This document shows positions 54,481 through 63,901 of a DNA stretch of 64,000 bases, piece after piece. Source of the DNA: PALSA-1003 sp963741315 (GTDB taxonomy: Bacteria > Pseudomonadota > Gammaproteobacteria > Burkholderiales > Casimicrobiaceae); the NCBI GenBank assembly GCA_963741315.1, contig CAVUHK010000005.1, positions 186,001 to 250,000 of the forward strand, read 5' to 3'. Both the position numbers and the translations under genes were made by a program. The notes under the pieces are model-generated. The model saw only the letters and a list, made by a program, of their open reading frames with translations, was not told the origin of the DNA and searched no databases. Numbering within the stretch: position 1 is the first letter of the stretch; each line of letters opens with the position of its first letter.

Positions 54481-55491
54481 TCATGTCGAGCGACGAATTC
54501 GCGGGTTGATGACGCCGTACGCGACGTCGACCAGCAGATTCACCGTCATTACCACGAAGCCCAGCATCAGGATGCCACCCTGCAACACCGGATAGTCGCG
54601 GCGGTTGATCGCTTCGATCAGCCATTTGCCCACACCGGGCCAGGAGAAGATGGTCTCGGTCAGGATCGCGCCGGTGAACAGCACGCCAACCTGCAGTCCG
54701 ATCACCGTGATCACCGGGATCAGCGCATTGCGGAAGGCATGCAGCGCGACCACGCGTAGCGGCGAGAGGCCCTTGGCGCGAGCGGTGCGGATGTAGTCCT
54801 CGCCCAGCACCTCCAGCATCGCCGAGCGGGTCATGCGCGCGATGATGGCGAGCGGCTGGGTACCCAGCACGATCGTCGGCAGGATCAGGTGCGAAACCGC
54901 CGACTGGAATGCCCCGGGCTCGCCGGACAGCAGCGAGTCGATGAGAAGAAACCCTGTCACCGGTTCGAAGTAGTATTTGACTCCGATGCGTCCGGACACC
55001 GGCGTCCACCCGAGCTGCACCGAAAACAGCAGGATCAGCAGCAGACCCCACCAGAATATGGGCATCGAGTAGCCAGTCAGCGACACGCCCATGACGCCGT
55101 GATCGAACACCGAGTTGCGGCGGACCGCCGCGATCATCCCGGCCGGAATGCCGACCACCAGCGCGAAAATGATGGCGCAGAGCGCCAGCTCGATCGTCGC
55201 TGGAAACAGCGCGGCGAATTCGCGCAGCACCGGCTCCTGCGTGATCATCGACTTGCCTAGGTCGCCGTGCAGCACGCGGCCGATGTAGATGCCGTATTGC
55301 ACCAGCACCGGCCGGTCGAGTCCGTACTCCTTGAGCAGCGCTTCGTGTCGCGCCGCGTCGATGCCGCGCTCGCCGGCCAGCGTCTCGATCGGGTCGCCCG
55401 GAACGAGCCGGATCAGAAAGAACGCCAGCAGCGTCATGCCGATGAAGGTCGGAATGACGAGCGAAAGGCGGGTCAGCAGGAAGCGAAGCAT
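54481..55491 (-). CDS. dppB: Dipeptide ABC transporter, permease DppB
   Basis: A 336-residue inner-membrane permease. The first helix and periplasmic segment read MLRFLLTRLSLVIPTFIGMT and FFLIRLVPGDPIETLAGERG, as in DppB; helices follow, with the EAA loop DYIRTARAKGLSPLRVVALH and the end QGGILMLGFVVMTVNLLVDV. First gene of the dppBCD-F-A operon. Upstream (55492-55602) is short and lies after rlmB, so a separate promoter is expected there but not identified. Confidence 0.93.
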   Translation of the reverse strand: MLRFLLTRLSLVIPTFIGMTLLAFFLIRLVPGDPIETLAGERGIDAARHEALLKEYGLDRPVLVQYGIYIGRVLHGDLGKSMITQEPVLREFAALFPATIELALCAIIFALVVGIPAGMIAAVRRNSVFDHGVMGVSLTGYSMPIFWWGLLLILLFSVQLGWTPVSGRIGVKYYFEPVTGFLLIDSLLSGEPGAFQSAVSHLILPTIVLGTQPLAIIARMTRSAMLEVLGEDYIRTARAKGLSPLRVVALHAFRNALIPVITVIGLQVGVLFTGAILTETIFSWPGVGKWLIEAINRRDYPVLQGGILMLGFVVMTVNLLVDVAYGVINPRIRRST

Positions 55492-55602
55492 GGGAAGGCG
55501 CCAATGCTAGGCGCCAGCGGCCGACATGGCAATCGATCCCGATCGACGCCGGCGGGTGCGCAGACGGCCCTAGTGCGCGTGCCCGCGCGGAGCAAGTTAC
55601 TT

Positions 55603-56340
55603 TTACTTGGCGCGCTGCCGCCGCGATTCGTAGAGACACACGCCCGCGGCGACGGACACGTTGAGCGAACTCACTGCGCCCGCCATCGGGATGGCGACGA
55701 TGCGATCGCACAGTTCGCGGGTCAGGCGCCGCAAGCCCGACCCTTCGGCACCGAGCACCCATGCGATCGGGCCGGTCAGGTCCGCATCGAACAGACTCTC
55801 CGCGGAGTCGGCATCGGTGCCGATCAGCCACACGCCTCGTTCCTTCAGATCGCGCATGGTCCGGGCGAGATTGGTCACGCTGATGACCGGTACGGTGTCG
55901 ACGGCGCCCGAGGCCGCCTTGGCCACCGTCGAAGTAACGCCGACCGCGCGGTCTTTTGGCACGATGAGTGCCTGCACGCCGAACGCATCGGCGCTGCGCA
56001 GGCACGCGCCCAGGTTGTGAGGATCGGTGACGCCATCGAGGATAAGCAGCAACGCCGGTTCCGCCAGTTCGTCAAACACGTCTTCAAGTGTGACGCGCGG
56101 CAGGTCGGCGTCGATCACGGCGACCACACCCTGATGCTGGTCGTGACCCGCCATCGCCTGCAACCGGCGTTCGTCGACCGCGTGAAGCGCTACTCCCGCA
56201 GCCTTGGCGCGCTCGGTCATTTCACGCATCCGGGCGTCGCGACGACCCGCATCGACGTAGATCGCCTGCACTCCGCCCGGATGCTGGCGCAACCGTGCGG
56301 TGATGGCATGAAAACCGATCAGGTGGCGCGTGGATTTCAA
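55603..56340 (-). CDS. rlmB: 23S rRNA 2'-O-methyltransferase RlmB
   Basis: A SPOUT methyltransferase of about 245 residues that methylates the ribose of G2251 in 23S rRNA. The N-terminal domain begins LIGFHAITARLRQHPGGVQA; the knot motifs are LILDGVTDPHNLGACLRSAD, WVLGAEGSGLRRLTRELCD and SLNVSVAAGVCLYESRRQR. The start is uncertain: a TTG at 56340 fits the family's usual N-terminus, whereas the frame stays open to 56493 and into the region of the tRNA-Thr gene on the other strand. Normal family length supports the TTG. Confidence 0.88.
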   Translation of the reverse strand: MKSTRHLIGFHAITARLRQHPGGVQAIYVDAGRRDARMREMTERAKAAGVALHAVDERRLQAMAGHDQHQGVVAVIDADLPRVTLEDVFDELAEPALLLILDGVTDPHNLGACLRSADAFGVQALIVPKDRAVGVTSTVAKAASGAVDTVPVISVTNLARTMRDLKERGVWLIGTDADSAESLFDADLTGPIAWVLGAEGSGLRRLTRELCDRIVAIPMAGAVSSLNVSVAAGVCLYESRRQRAK

Positions 56341-56466
56341 GTTGGAATTGGCGTGCCAGCCTGGCGCACCTGCATTGGAGGTGCGTTTGGCAGGCGGCTG
56401 TCGGCTTCGGTATAATGACGAGTTGTTCGCGGCATCTGGCGCATCGCGTCGCCGGAAATGTTCCGG

Positions 56467-56542
<76 letters not shown>

Positions 56543-56613
56543 TCAAGCGCAGTCTGCAGGGATAGCGGATACTACCAATTCCGCCAGGATCGCGTAGCAC
56601 CGACAGGTGCGAT

Positions 56614-57682
56614 GTGGCTCCCGCGCAATCTCGGAGCGCCAATCGTGAACAACTACTGAAGAATCTCATCGCCGCGCTGAAGAAATGCATCATCGCCGCA
56701 GCCGCAGCGACACTGGCGGCCAGCAGTGTGGCAATCGCACAGGGAGTCACCGACGGCGCCACGATCAGCGAGCGCGTGAAGAAGCTCACGCGCGGCGTGC
56801 AGTGGCGCCAGGTTGCCGCGATTCCCATCAAGTTCAACACCCATCATCCGCAGGGAATGATCAAGATCGGCGATACGTTCTACGTCTCTTCCGTCGAAAT
56901 CAAGACGCCGACCAAGCGCTTCGCGCAGCTGCAGGACGGCTATGACCGCGACACCGGCGAAGGTGCCGGTCACATCTTCAAGTTCGACAAGGATGGCAAC
57001 CTGCTCGCAGATCTCGCGATCGGCGAGACTTCCGCGTACCACCCGGGTGGCATGGATTACGACGGCAAATGGATCTGGGTGCCCACCGCCGAATACCGCC
57101 CCAACAGCCGCGCCATCATTTACCGAGTCGATCCGGCAACGATGAAGGCCAATGAGGTGTTTCGCTATGGCGACCACATCGGCGGACTGGTCCGCAACAC
57201 CCTCCAGAGGTATTTCGCTATGGCGACCACATCGGCGGACTGGTCCGCAACACCCGCAACAATACTTTGCACGGGGTGAGCTGGGGCTCGCGCCGGTTCT
57301 ATACCTGGACTCTCGACGCCAACGACCGCCCGACAAACGCCGACTCTGCCGCCCGAGCGCCTGCGCGTGGCGAATCCCTCAGGCTACATCGACTATCAGG
57401 ATTGCAAGTATCTCGGTGGCGCAGGAGGCCTTGTGTTCCGGACTCAACATGTACCAGATGAAGAAGGATGGTCCGCGTTTTGCGCTGGGAGGTTTCGAAA
57501 TCGTCGACCTCGCGGCAAATCGCGCAGTGTTTCAGATGCCGGTCGAGCTGTGGACCGAGAGCGGCCTGCCGATGACCTACAACCCGTTCTGGATCGAGCC
57601 GACCGCGACCGGTCTGCGTGCGTACTTCATGCCCGAGGATGAGAAGTCGACGCTCTACGTCTACGAGGCCGACATCAAATGA
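56614..57682 (+). pseudogene. Exported protein (DUF6454-like), broken by a 53-nt duplication and frameshifts
   Basis: The first 190 or so codons encode a signal peptide (KKCIIAAAAATLAASSVAIA) and a beta-propeller-like secreted domain (FNTHHPQGMIKIGDTFYVSS, GEGAGHIFKFDKDGNLLADL, SAYHPGGMDYDGKWIWVPTA). At 57154-57254 a 53-base stretch is duplicated in tandem with one difference, shifting the frame. Downstream pieces in other frames read NTLHGVSWGSRRFYTWTLDA, then PPERLRVANPSGYIDYQDCK, then CSGLNMYQMKKDGPRFALGG and TYNPFWIEPTATGLRAYFMP, ending at 57682. So at least two further single-base shifts (near 57340 and 57435) are needed. The family name is tentative and no activity is known. Confidence 0.7.
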
Positions 57683-57694
57683 CCCGCTGACTGC

Positions 57695-57970
57695 TCAACG
57701 CGTCAGGCGCGGGCCTTTGCAGGTGACCGTGATGTTTCCGTTGGCGTCCTTGCTGTCCACCCACGACGTCTTCGGGCATGTCGGATCGACGATGGTCAGG
57801 ACGGTCACATATGTCGTCCCCTGAAGGCATTGCAGCACCAATTCGGGACCGCCATCCCGATTGAGACGATAGTTGGCGCACGGCCGGTCGAACCAAATCG
57901 ACGCGGCATCTGCCGCACCGGCAACGACCAGCAATGCAAGCGCCAATCCGTACATAGCGGCTTTGTTCAT
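57695..57970 (-). CDS. Small secreted Cys-containing protein
   Basis: A 91-residue protein with a signal peptide (MNKAAMYGLALALLVVAGAA, cleavage after DAA). The mature part begins SIWFDRPCANYRLNRDGGPE and contains four cysteines (PCAN, LQCLQG, PTCPKT, VTCKGP), which may form two disulfides. The start at 57970 has AAAGAG upstream and places the signal peptide at the N-terminus; the longer open frame is rejected. Convergent with the broken gene, 12 bases apart. Family unknown. Confidence 0.65.
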   Translation of the reverse strand: MNKAAMYGLALALLVVAGAADAASIWFDRPCANYRLNRDGGPELVLQCLQGTTYVTVLTIVDPTCPKTSWVDSKDANGNITVTCKGPRLTR

Positions 57971-58211
57971 GGCTCTTTCGCCCTTTCGCAAGGCAGTCGG
58001 AGTACCCCTTGGAATCCGATCCGGCTGACGCCCGGTTGCCGTAGCACTGCCGGTTGCAGATCGACAGGGGTCGCGGTTGGACCGCACAGAAGGAAATTCT
58101 ATCCCGTGCCGCGATTGGCACGCGAGCGACCGTCAGGCGGAATGTGTGTGGCGGTCGAGCGGTCGCGCGGTCTACAGGCTGACCGCGAGGGAGCGCTTTG
58201 CCCAACCTGGC

Positions 58212-58385
58212 CTATCGGCCAGGGTTGCCGTATTGCGTGATGGTCACGTCCGAGTGGGGAATGAGCTGCTTATGGTTGTGGCGCGCAGCACGATCCTGAT
58301 CGCCAGCCATGCGGAACAGGACCATTGCCAACAGGAGCCCAAGGCCCCAGGCGACAATACCCAATAGAATCCACTTGGAATCCAT
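58212..58385 (-). CDS. Small single-pass membrane protein
   Basis: A 57-residue protein with one membrane helix at residues 5-25 (WILLGIVAWGLGLLLAMVLF) and a basic/polar tail (MAGDQDRAARHNHKQLIPHS). A strong GGGAGGGGG site precedes the ATG at 58385. It lies 241 bases upstream of the small secreted protein on the same strand. Family unknown. Confidence 0.55.
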   Translation of the reverse strand: MDSKWILLGIVAWGLGLLLAMVLFRMAGDQDRAARHNHKQLIPHSDVTITQYGNPGR

Positions 58386-58439
58386 CTGACCCCCTCCCCC
58401 CGAACCACCATTCGTCAGCGATCTGCCGCGCTGATCGCC

Positions 58440-58648
58440 CGCAGTCATTAATAGCACGATGTGGACCACAACTTGTAACTTATTGTTTATATTTCACTTT
58501 TATGACAAAAAAGCAATTTGAATGGGCGCCACTATAAAAAATCCCGTCACTGTCCCATAAAGTTATCTTTCGTGAAGCTTGCGAAGACCCCCGTCGCGGG
58601 CCTGAGGTAGCATGGCAGCCTCGCGGATGCGCTTTCACGGGGTCAATC
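58440..58648. other. AT-rich intergenic stretch
   Basis: From about 58460 to 58570 the DNA is clearly richer in A and T than anything around it (for example TTATTGTTTATATTTCAC and a run of A residues near 58510 and 58535). It precedes the dehydrogenase gene at 58649 and the minus-strand small membrane protein. It may hold promoters or be a binding site for a nucleoid protein; no gene is seen. Confidence 0.45.
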
Positions 58649-59560
58649 ATGGGTCGTGTCGACACACAGCCTCGAATCGGTGTCGTTGGGTACGGCGAAG
58701 TCGGCCGGATACTGTGCTCCGCCCTGCAGCCGCAGGGCATGGCGTGGCTCGGCGCGTGGGACCTGCTGTTCACGGACGCGGCGCAGGGTGCGCCGCTGCA
58801 GGCGACGGCACGCGCCAGCGGCGTCCAGCCGTGCGCGTCGATTGTGGAATTGCTCGAACATGCGGATATCGTCATTTCCGCGGTCACAGCGGCGAACGCG
58901 CTCGATGTCGCAAGCGCCAGCGCCCCCACGATCAGGCGCGGTAGCTACTTCTTCGACCTGAATTCTGCGTCGCCCGACACCAAGGTGCGTTGCGCGGCGC
59001 TGATCGACGCGCAGGGCGCGCACTACGTCGAGGCCGGCGTCATGACCTCGGTGCCGCCTTACGGCATTGCGGTGCCGATGGTGGTGGGCGGCAAGCACGC
59101 GGGAGCGCTCGCCGCGAAGCTCACGCCGCTGGGTTTTTCCATGGAGATCGTCGCCGAGAAGATCGGGGTCGCATCGGCGATCAAGATGTGCCGCAGCATC
59201 ATCATCAAGGGCATGGAGGCGATCGTCATCGAAAGCTACACCACGGCGCGTCGCCATGGCGTCGAGGCGCGCGTGCTCGATTCGCTTCGCGAGACCTATC
59301 CGGGTTTCGACTGGGAAAAACAGGGCGCGTACTTCTTCAGCCGTGTGGCCAAGCACGGGCGACGGCGCGCCGAAGAAATGCGCGAGGCCGCGCACACCGT
59401 CGAGGATTGCGGCTTCGAGCCGTTCATGGCCGCCGCAACCTCGGACAAGCAGGCGTATGTCGCCGCGCTGGCCAAGGCGGGGCTCTTCGGCAACGTGGCG
59501 GGCGACGACTGGCGGGACTACGCCGACCGCATCATCGCCGAATCGCGGGCGAAACCCTAG
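58649..59560 (+). CDS. NAD(P)-dependent dehydrogenase, beta-hydroxyacid type with DUF1932
   Basis: A 303-residue protein. The N-terminal Rossmann fold has RIGVVGYGEVGRILCSALQP, ADIVISAVTAANALDVASA and YFFDLNSASPDTKV, as in 6-phosphogluconate and 3-hydroxyisobutyrate dehydrogenases. The C-terminal half (SAIKMCRSIIIKGMEAIVIE, then AHTVEDCGFEPFMAAATSDK) fits the DUF1932 helical domain that closes the active site; the catalytic lysine is in SAIKM. Substrate not known. Convergent with the binding-protein gene. Confidence 0.82.
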   Translation: MGRVDTQPRIGVVGYGEVGRILCSALQPQGMAWLGAWDLLFTDAAQGAPLQATARASGVQPCASIVELLEHADIVISAVTAANALDVASASAPTIRRGSYFFDLNSASPDTKVRCAALIDAQGAHYVEAGVMTSVPPYGIAVPMVVGGKHAGALAAKLTPLGFSMEIVAEKIGVASAIKMCRSIIIKGMEAIVIESYTTARRHGVEARVLDSLRETYPGFDWEKQGAYFFSRVAKHGRRRAEEMREAAHTVEDCGFEPFMAAATSDKQAYVAALAKAGLFGNVAGDDWRDYADRIIAESRAKP

Positions 59561-59566
59561 TCGGGA

Positions 59567-60751
59567 TCAGGTGCCCGGGTCCTTGACGTTATCGACCTTG
59601 TCGAACTCGATGCTCCAGTAGTGCCCGTCGCGCAGCTCGACCTTGCGGATGTAGACGGTCTGGATCATGTCGCGGGTTGCCGGATCGAGTGTGACCGGGC
59701 CGCGCGGACTCATCCACGACAGGCCTTTCATGGCCGCGATCAGCTTGTCGCCGTCGGTGTCGCCCCCGGTCTTCCTGAGTGCTTCGTAGATCAGGTGCAT
59801 ACCGTCATAGCCGCCGACCGACATGAAATTCGGGCGCATGCCTTTGTTCGCGGCCATGAAGCCGTCGACGTATGCCTTGTTTTCTGGAGACGGATGCGCC
59901 GCCGAGTAGTGGAACGATGTGACGACGCCCAGCGCCGGTGCACCGATTGCATCGAGCAGGTCGTCATCGACGACGTCGCCGGTGCCGATCAGTTTGATAC
60001 CGGCCGCGGCAAGGCCGCGATCCACGAACTGCTTCATCACTGCAGTGCCTTCGCCGGACGGCACGAACACGAACAGTGCGTCGGGCTTGGCATCCTTGAC
60101 GCGCTGCAGGAACGGCGCGTAGTCGGGACTGCGCAACGGCGTCTTCAACGACTCGACCACCGTGCCGCCGGCTTCCGTGAAGCGCTTGACGAAAGTCTTC
60201 TCGGCATCGATTCCCGGGCCGAAATCGGTGACCATGGTGACGACGCGCTTGATGTTGTTCTTGGCCGCCCAGTCGGCGATCGGTGCGGTGACCTGCGGCA
60301 GTGCAAAGCCCGAGCGCACGATGTACGGCGACCGAGTCGGAATGATCGACGTCGCGGCAGCCATGACGATCATCGGCACCTTGGCCTCGGTGGCGACCGG
60401 CGCGGTCGCCAGCGCCAGCGGGGTCAGTCCGAAGCCGGCAAGGATCTGCACCTTGTCCTGCACGATCAGTTCCTGCGCGATGCGCTTGGTCGTTTCCGGC
60501 GCCAGCCCGGTGTCGTCCTTGACGATCAGCTCGATCTTGCGTCCGGCGACGGTGTCGCCGTTGCGCGCCATGTACAGTCGGGCCGCGGCTTCGATCTGCT
60601 TGCCGGTCGACGCGAACGGTCCGGTCAGCGGCAGGATGAGGCCGATCTTGACCGGATCCGCAGCCAACGCAACCTGCGGGGTCAAAGCCGCCGCGGCGGT
60701 CAGCGCGGCCGCGATCAGCAGACGGCGGCGATCGATGAACGGGTGCAGCAT
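59567..60751 (-). CDS. Branched-chain amino acid-type ABC substrate-binding protein
   Basis: A 394-residue periplasmic binding protein (LivK-like, Peripla_BP_6). A signal peptide of about 30 residues (RLLIAAALTAAAALTPQVAL) is followed by VKIGLILPLTGPFASTGKQI, the family opening, and later GFGLTPLALATAPVATEAKV, VMAAATSIIPTRSPYIVR, VTDFGPGIDAEKTFVKRF and SVGGYDGMHLIYEALRKTGG. Such proteins bind amino acids, amides or aromatic acids. No permease or ATPase genes lie beside it, so the partner transporter is elsewhere. A strong AGGAGGAG site precedes the ATG. Confidence 0.9.
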   Translation of the reverse strand: MLHPFIDRRRLLIAAALTAAAALTPQVALAADPVKIGLILPLTGPFASTGKQIEAAARLYMARNGDTVAGRKIELIVKDDTGLAPETTKRIAQELIVQDKVQILAGFGLTPLALATAPVATEAKVPMIVMAAATSIIPTRSPYIVRSGFALPQVTAPIADWAAKNNIKRVVTMVTDFGPGIDAEKTFVKRFTEAGGTVVESLKTPLRSPDYAPFLQRVKDAKPDALFVFVPSGEGTAVMKQFVDRGLAAAGIKLIGTGDVVDDDLLDAIGAPALGVVTSFHYSAAHPSPENKAYVDGFMAANKGMRPNFMSVGGYDGMHLIYEALRKTGGDTDGDKLIAAMKGLSWMSPRGPVTLDPATRDMIQTVYIRKVELRDGHYWSIEFDKVDNVKDPGT

Positions 60752-60957
60752 GATGCTCCTCCTGGGGTTGAATTGACCGCCGGCAGGACTGCTGCCCGCG
60801 TGCGCCTGGCGCGGTCGGCATTATCAACCGAGCGGGCCTGCTGCGCCATAGGGTCGCGCGCCCGCTGGCGCCTGGGCTGCCGGCGACCTATACTTCACGC
60901 AGCCGCGAATCGCCGCATCGGGATCGGCGAGCGCCAACTCGAGCTCCGTAGCCATTG
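60752..60957. other. Divergent intergenic region
   Basis: About 206 bases between the minus-strand binding protein and the plus-strand HAF-repeat protein; promoters for both are expected. No gene or hairpin that I can support. Confidence 0.35.
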
Positions 60958-62505
60958 ATGATGACTTCGAACACCTGGTTGGGCAGCATCGCGATGGCGT
61001 GCATCCTGGCATGCCCGACCGCGGCTTCGGCCGCGAACTTCACCGTCGCGAACTACGGCGCAATATCCGCCTATCCCACCGACGTCGTCGGCGTGAATTC
61101 CAGCGGCGACATCATCGCCAACGACCTCTACAACGCGCCGCCCACGATCATCAATCTGCAGCGCGCGTATCTGCGCAGCTTCGACATGTGGGCGCCGCTG
61201 GGTTCGCTGACCGGCGGTTCGACTGCGGCGTATGGCATCAATGATTCCGGCCGGGTCGTCGGCACCACCAATACCGCCGACGGGCCGCATGCCTTCGTGT
61301 TCAAGGATGGCGCGATGACCGACCTGGGCATGATGGGCGGCAGCGCGAGTACCGCCACCGCGATCAATACCGCCGGACTGGTGGTCGGCTTCGTGCGCAG
61401 GGGAACCGATCGCGCCTGGCTCTACAACGGTGACGTGACGACCGACCTGGGCACGCTGGGCGGCAGCACCAGTCGCGCGCTGGCCATCAACGATGCGGGC
61501 ATGGTGGTCGGCGCGAGCACGCTGGCCAATGGCAACGAGCACGCGTTCCTGTACAGCCAGGGGACGATGAAGGACCTCGGCACACTGGGCCGCGGCAACA
61601 CCAGCAAGGCCAACGCGATCAACTTCAGGGGCCAGGTCGCCGGGGACAGCCAGGTCAATTTATTGCCGAGCGATTCGACGACGCATGCGTTTATCTACTC
61701 CAACGCCGTCATGGCCGACCTCGGCACGCTCGGTGGCGCATACAGCAGTGCGCGCGCGATCAATGGCGCCGGGCAAGTGGTCGGCGTGAGTACCACGGCC
61801 AGCGGCGAGCAGCGCGCGTTCCTGTTCAGCGACGGTGTCATGGTCGACCTCAATATCCTGGTCAATCTCCCCGCCGGCTGGGTCATCGCGTCGGTCGGAG
61901 GCATCAACGACGCGGGGCAGATCGCGGCGCTGGCGTGCAATGCCGGAATCTGCAACGTATTGCTGCTCACGCCGGTGCTGAGCGTTGTCGTCGAATACCA
62001 GAATACGCTGGACTTTCCCGGCAGTCCGGGCGGGCATTTCTTCTACACCGACAGCGCCCTCGAACAGGCGATTCTCGACAGCGGCGCCGATGGCCGCTTC
62101 GCGCGCACTGGCAGGACCTTCAGGGCGGGCGGCACCAAGCGTCTGTGCCGCTTCTACGGCAGCGTGGTGCCCGGGCCGAACTCGCACTTCTTCACGCTTT
62201 CCGATGACGAATGCAGTGGCCTGAAGGCGCTGCAGCGCACGCCCACGCCGCCCACCGTCCAGCAGTGGAACTACGAAGGCCTGGTGTTTGCCGAGATCCC
62301 GGCCAATCCGACCGTTCCCACGCCGACCTGCACGCCGAACACGACACCTGTCTGGCGCGCCTACAACAACGCGTATACCGCGACCGGCAGCAAGAATCCG
62401 TGGGACTCCAACCACCGCTACAGCAGCACGCGCAGCGATATCCTGGACCTGGTCAACCGGATGGGCTGGTCGGACGAAGGCATCGTCTTCTGCGCCTATC
62501 CGTAG
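60958..62505 (+). CDS. Exported HAF-repeat protein with C-terminal DUF5648-like domain
   Basis: A 515-residue exported protein. The signal peptide ends ASA. Residues 90-320 hold five HAF-type repeats, each of the form HAFxYxxGxMxDLGTLGGxxSxAxAIN (HAFVFKDGAMTDLGMMGG, HAFLYSQGTMKDLGTLG, HAFIYSNAVMADLGTLGG and two diverged ones), which probably build a propeller. The C-terminal 180 residues (GGHFFYTDSALEQAILDS, CRFYGSVVPGPNSHFFTLSD, WNYEGLVFAE, VWRAYNNAY, GWSDEGIVFCAYP) resemble the DUF5648 module found at the end of secreted proteins. ATG at 60958 or 60961. Function unknown, probably extracellular. Confidence 0.85.
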   Translation: MMTSNTWLGSIAMACILACPTAASAANFTVANYGAISAYPTDVVGVNSSGDIIANDLYNAPPTIINLQRAYLRSFDMWAPLGSLTGGSTAAYGINDSGRVVGTTNTADGPHAFVFKDGAMTDLGMMGGSASTATAINTAGLVVGFVRRGTDRAWLYNGDVTTDLGTLGGSTSRALAINDAGMVVGASTLANGNEHAFLYSQGTMKDLGTLGRGNTSKANAINFRGQVAGDSQVNLLPSDSTTHAFIYSNAVMADLGTLGGAYSSARAINGAGQVVGVSTTASGEQRAFLFSDGVMVDLNILVNLPAGWVIASVGGINDAGQIAALACNAGICNVLLLTPVLSVVVEYQNTLDFPGSPGGHFFYTDSALEQAILDSGADGRFARTGRTFRAGGTKRLCRFYGSVVPGPNSHFFTLSDDECSGLKALQRTPTPPTVQQWNYEGLVFAEIPANPTVPTPTCTPNTTPVWRAYNNAYTATGSKNPWDSNHRYSSTRSDILDLVNRMGWSDEGIVFCAYP

Positions 62506-62528
62506 CAACCGCAGCTGCACTCAGAACA

Positions 62529-63665
62529 TCAGTCAGCCGCTCGCCTTGTGCGGCCCTCGTTGCCGTCGATTGCAAACGGTTGCTCGTTGCGCGCTCGGTG
62601 GGCGACCGGCGGATGCTCGGGTGAGCGCACGCAAAATTCGGGCGTCAGTCCAGGAAGCGTGCGTTTTTGCGCGGGGCGCCCGTTGCACATCGCGGCCAGG
62701 ATGTGACATGGCTTGATGGCGCCGCGCAGGATCTCGTCGGCGTCACGCGCGGCGACGCGGTCGATAAAGTCGATGTCCCACGCATTGCCGACGTTGAAAT
62801 TGTGTCCGAAAGGCCGATCGATGAAAACGTCGATCACGTTGGCAAAGGCAACGAACAAGTCGAATTCGAAGTTTTCGATCAACAGCGGCAGAATGTCCTG
62901 CGCCCTGATGCCTTCGAAGCCGCCGACCGAACAGTCCCAGTTGTCGTACTTTGCCTCGCGGCGCCGGAGCAGATGATTGTAGGTGTACTGCGCCGGCAAT
63001 TCCGGCCAGTATTCCTCGACGATGGCCAGCGCCTCGGGCCAGCGCATGTGGCCGTTGCGGCCGATCATGTCCGCGGTCACAAAGCTTCCCGCGGGCGCGA
63101 GGCTGGACTTGATGCCGCCGAGCAGACCCTCCAGATTGAGCACGTGGTGCAGTGAATTGTTGGCGAGCACCGCGTCGTAAGTCGACGTCGGCTGCCACTT
63201 GTTGAAGTCGCACCGCACAGGGCGGATGTGTGCCGCAACGCCCTGTGCTTGCGCCCGCTCGGTTGCGCTCGCAAGCAGCCGCTCATTCACTTCGAGGCAA
63301 TCGATCACGAACTCGCGGCAGCCGTGGAGAACGAGGTTCTGCGCGAGCCGGATCTCGGTCTCGCAGTTGCCGGTACCGACACTCAGGAATCGTCGCTGCG
63401 CCTGGCTGCTGGCGTGGTAAGCCGCCTCGAAGTACTGCAGAAACATCGCCTCGGGATGCGCGAATCCGAACTGCTCGAGCTGGGGACGCACATATTTGTT
63501 CGCCCAGTATTCGTATATCGCCGGCAGTTCATGGACCTTTGGATCGCGATTGAAGAATTTCGTCTCGGCCAGCAAGCGGCGGGTGTAGGTGCCGGCGCTG
63601 CCTCGGGCAAGGAGGCCGCCACCCAGATTTCTTCGTATTCGTCGTGCAACATTCCGAAGGTTCAT
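62529..63665 (-). CDS. Class I SAM-dependent methyltransferase with long C-terminus
   Basis: A 378-residue protein. After about 90 residues (KVHELPAIYEYWANKYVRPQ) comes the SAM-binding motif RRFLSVGTGNCETEIRLAQN, then VIDCLEVNERLLASATERAQ, IRPVRCDFNKW and the motif region YDAVLANNSLHHVLNLEGLL, with SLAPAGSFVTADMIGRNGH. The later part (VEEYWPELPAQYTYNHLLRR, IENFEFDLFVAFANVIDVFI) is seen in methyltransferases near glycan genes. Substrate unknown. Convergent with the HAF-repeat gene. The final 60 or so residues are basic and low in pattern, so the conserved part may end earlier. Confidence 0.82.
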   Translation of the reverse strand: MNLRNVARRIRRNLGGGLLARGSAGTYTRRLLAETKFFNRDPKVHELPAIYEYWANKYVRPQLEQFGFAHPEAMFLQYFEAAYHASSQAQRRFLSVGTGNCETEIRLAQNLVLHGCREFVIDCLEVNERLLASATERAQAQGVAAHIRPVRCDFNKWQPTSTYDAVLANNSLHHVLNLEGLLGGIKSSLAPAGSFVTADMIGRNGHMRWPEALAIVEEYWPELPAQYTYNHLLRRREAKYDNWDCSVGGFEGIRAQDILPLLIENFEFDLFVAFANVIDVFIDRPFGHNFNVGNAWDIDFIDRVAARDADEILRGAIKPCHILAAMCNGRPAQKRTLPGLTPEFCVRSPEHPPVAHRARNEQPFAIDGNEGRTRRAAD

Positions 63666-63739
63666 GAAAGGTCGTGGCCAAGGCGCTTTGGAATGCCGGG
63701 GCAGATGGCCTAAGATACCAAATAAGTTAAGGAGACCGG

Positions 63740-63895
63740 ATGGGCAATCGCGTACTCAAGCTGATGGTGATCCTGCTGTGCAGCATCAATGCACTGACCT
63801 GGGAGCTCTATACCGAGTCGCGCATCATGGCCATTATGTGGGCGGCCATTGTCGTAGCGTTCATCATCTGGATCATCGACGACATGCGCCGCTGA
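63740..63895 (+). CDS. Tiny two-helix membrane protein
   Basis: A 51-residue protein that begins MGNRVLKLMVILLCSINALT and ends WIIDDMRR. Two membrane helices (about residues 6-19 and 29-45, IMAIMWAAIVVAFIIWII) are joined by a short polar loop (WELYTESR). An AAGGAGA site stands five bases before the ATG at 63740, which makes the gene likely despite its size. It sits divergently from the methyltransferase gene. Family not recognised. Confidence 0.6.
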   Translation: MGNRVLKLMVILLCSINALTWELYTESRIMAIMWAAIVVAFIIWIIDDMRR

Positions 63896-63901
63896 ACCGA
63901 G

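Noticed and set aside
52605..54509. A 634-codon open frame on the plus strand
   Set aside because: Antisense to dppD and dppC; composition (His, Arg, Gln rich) is typical of a shadow.
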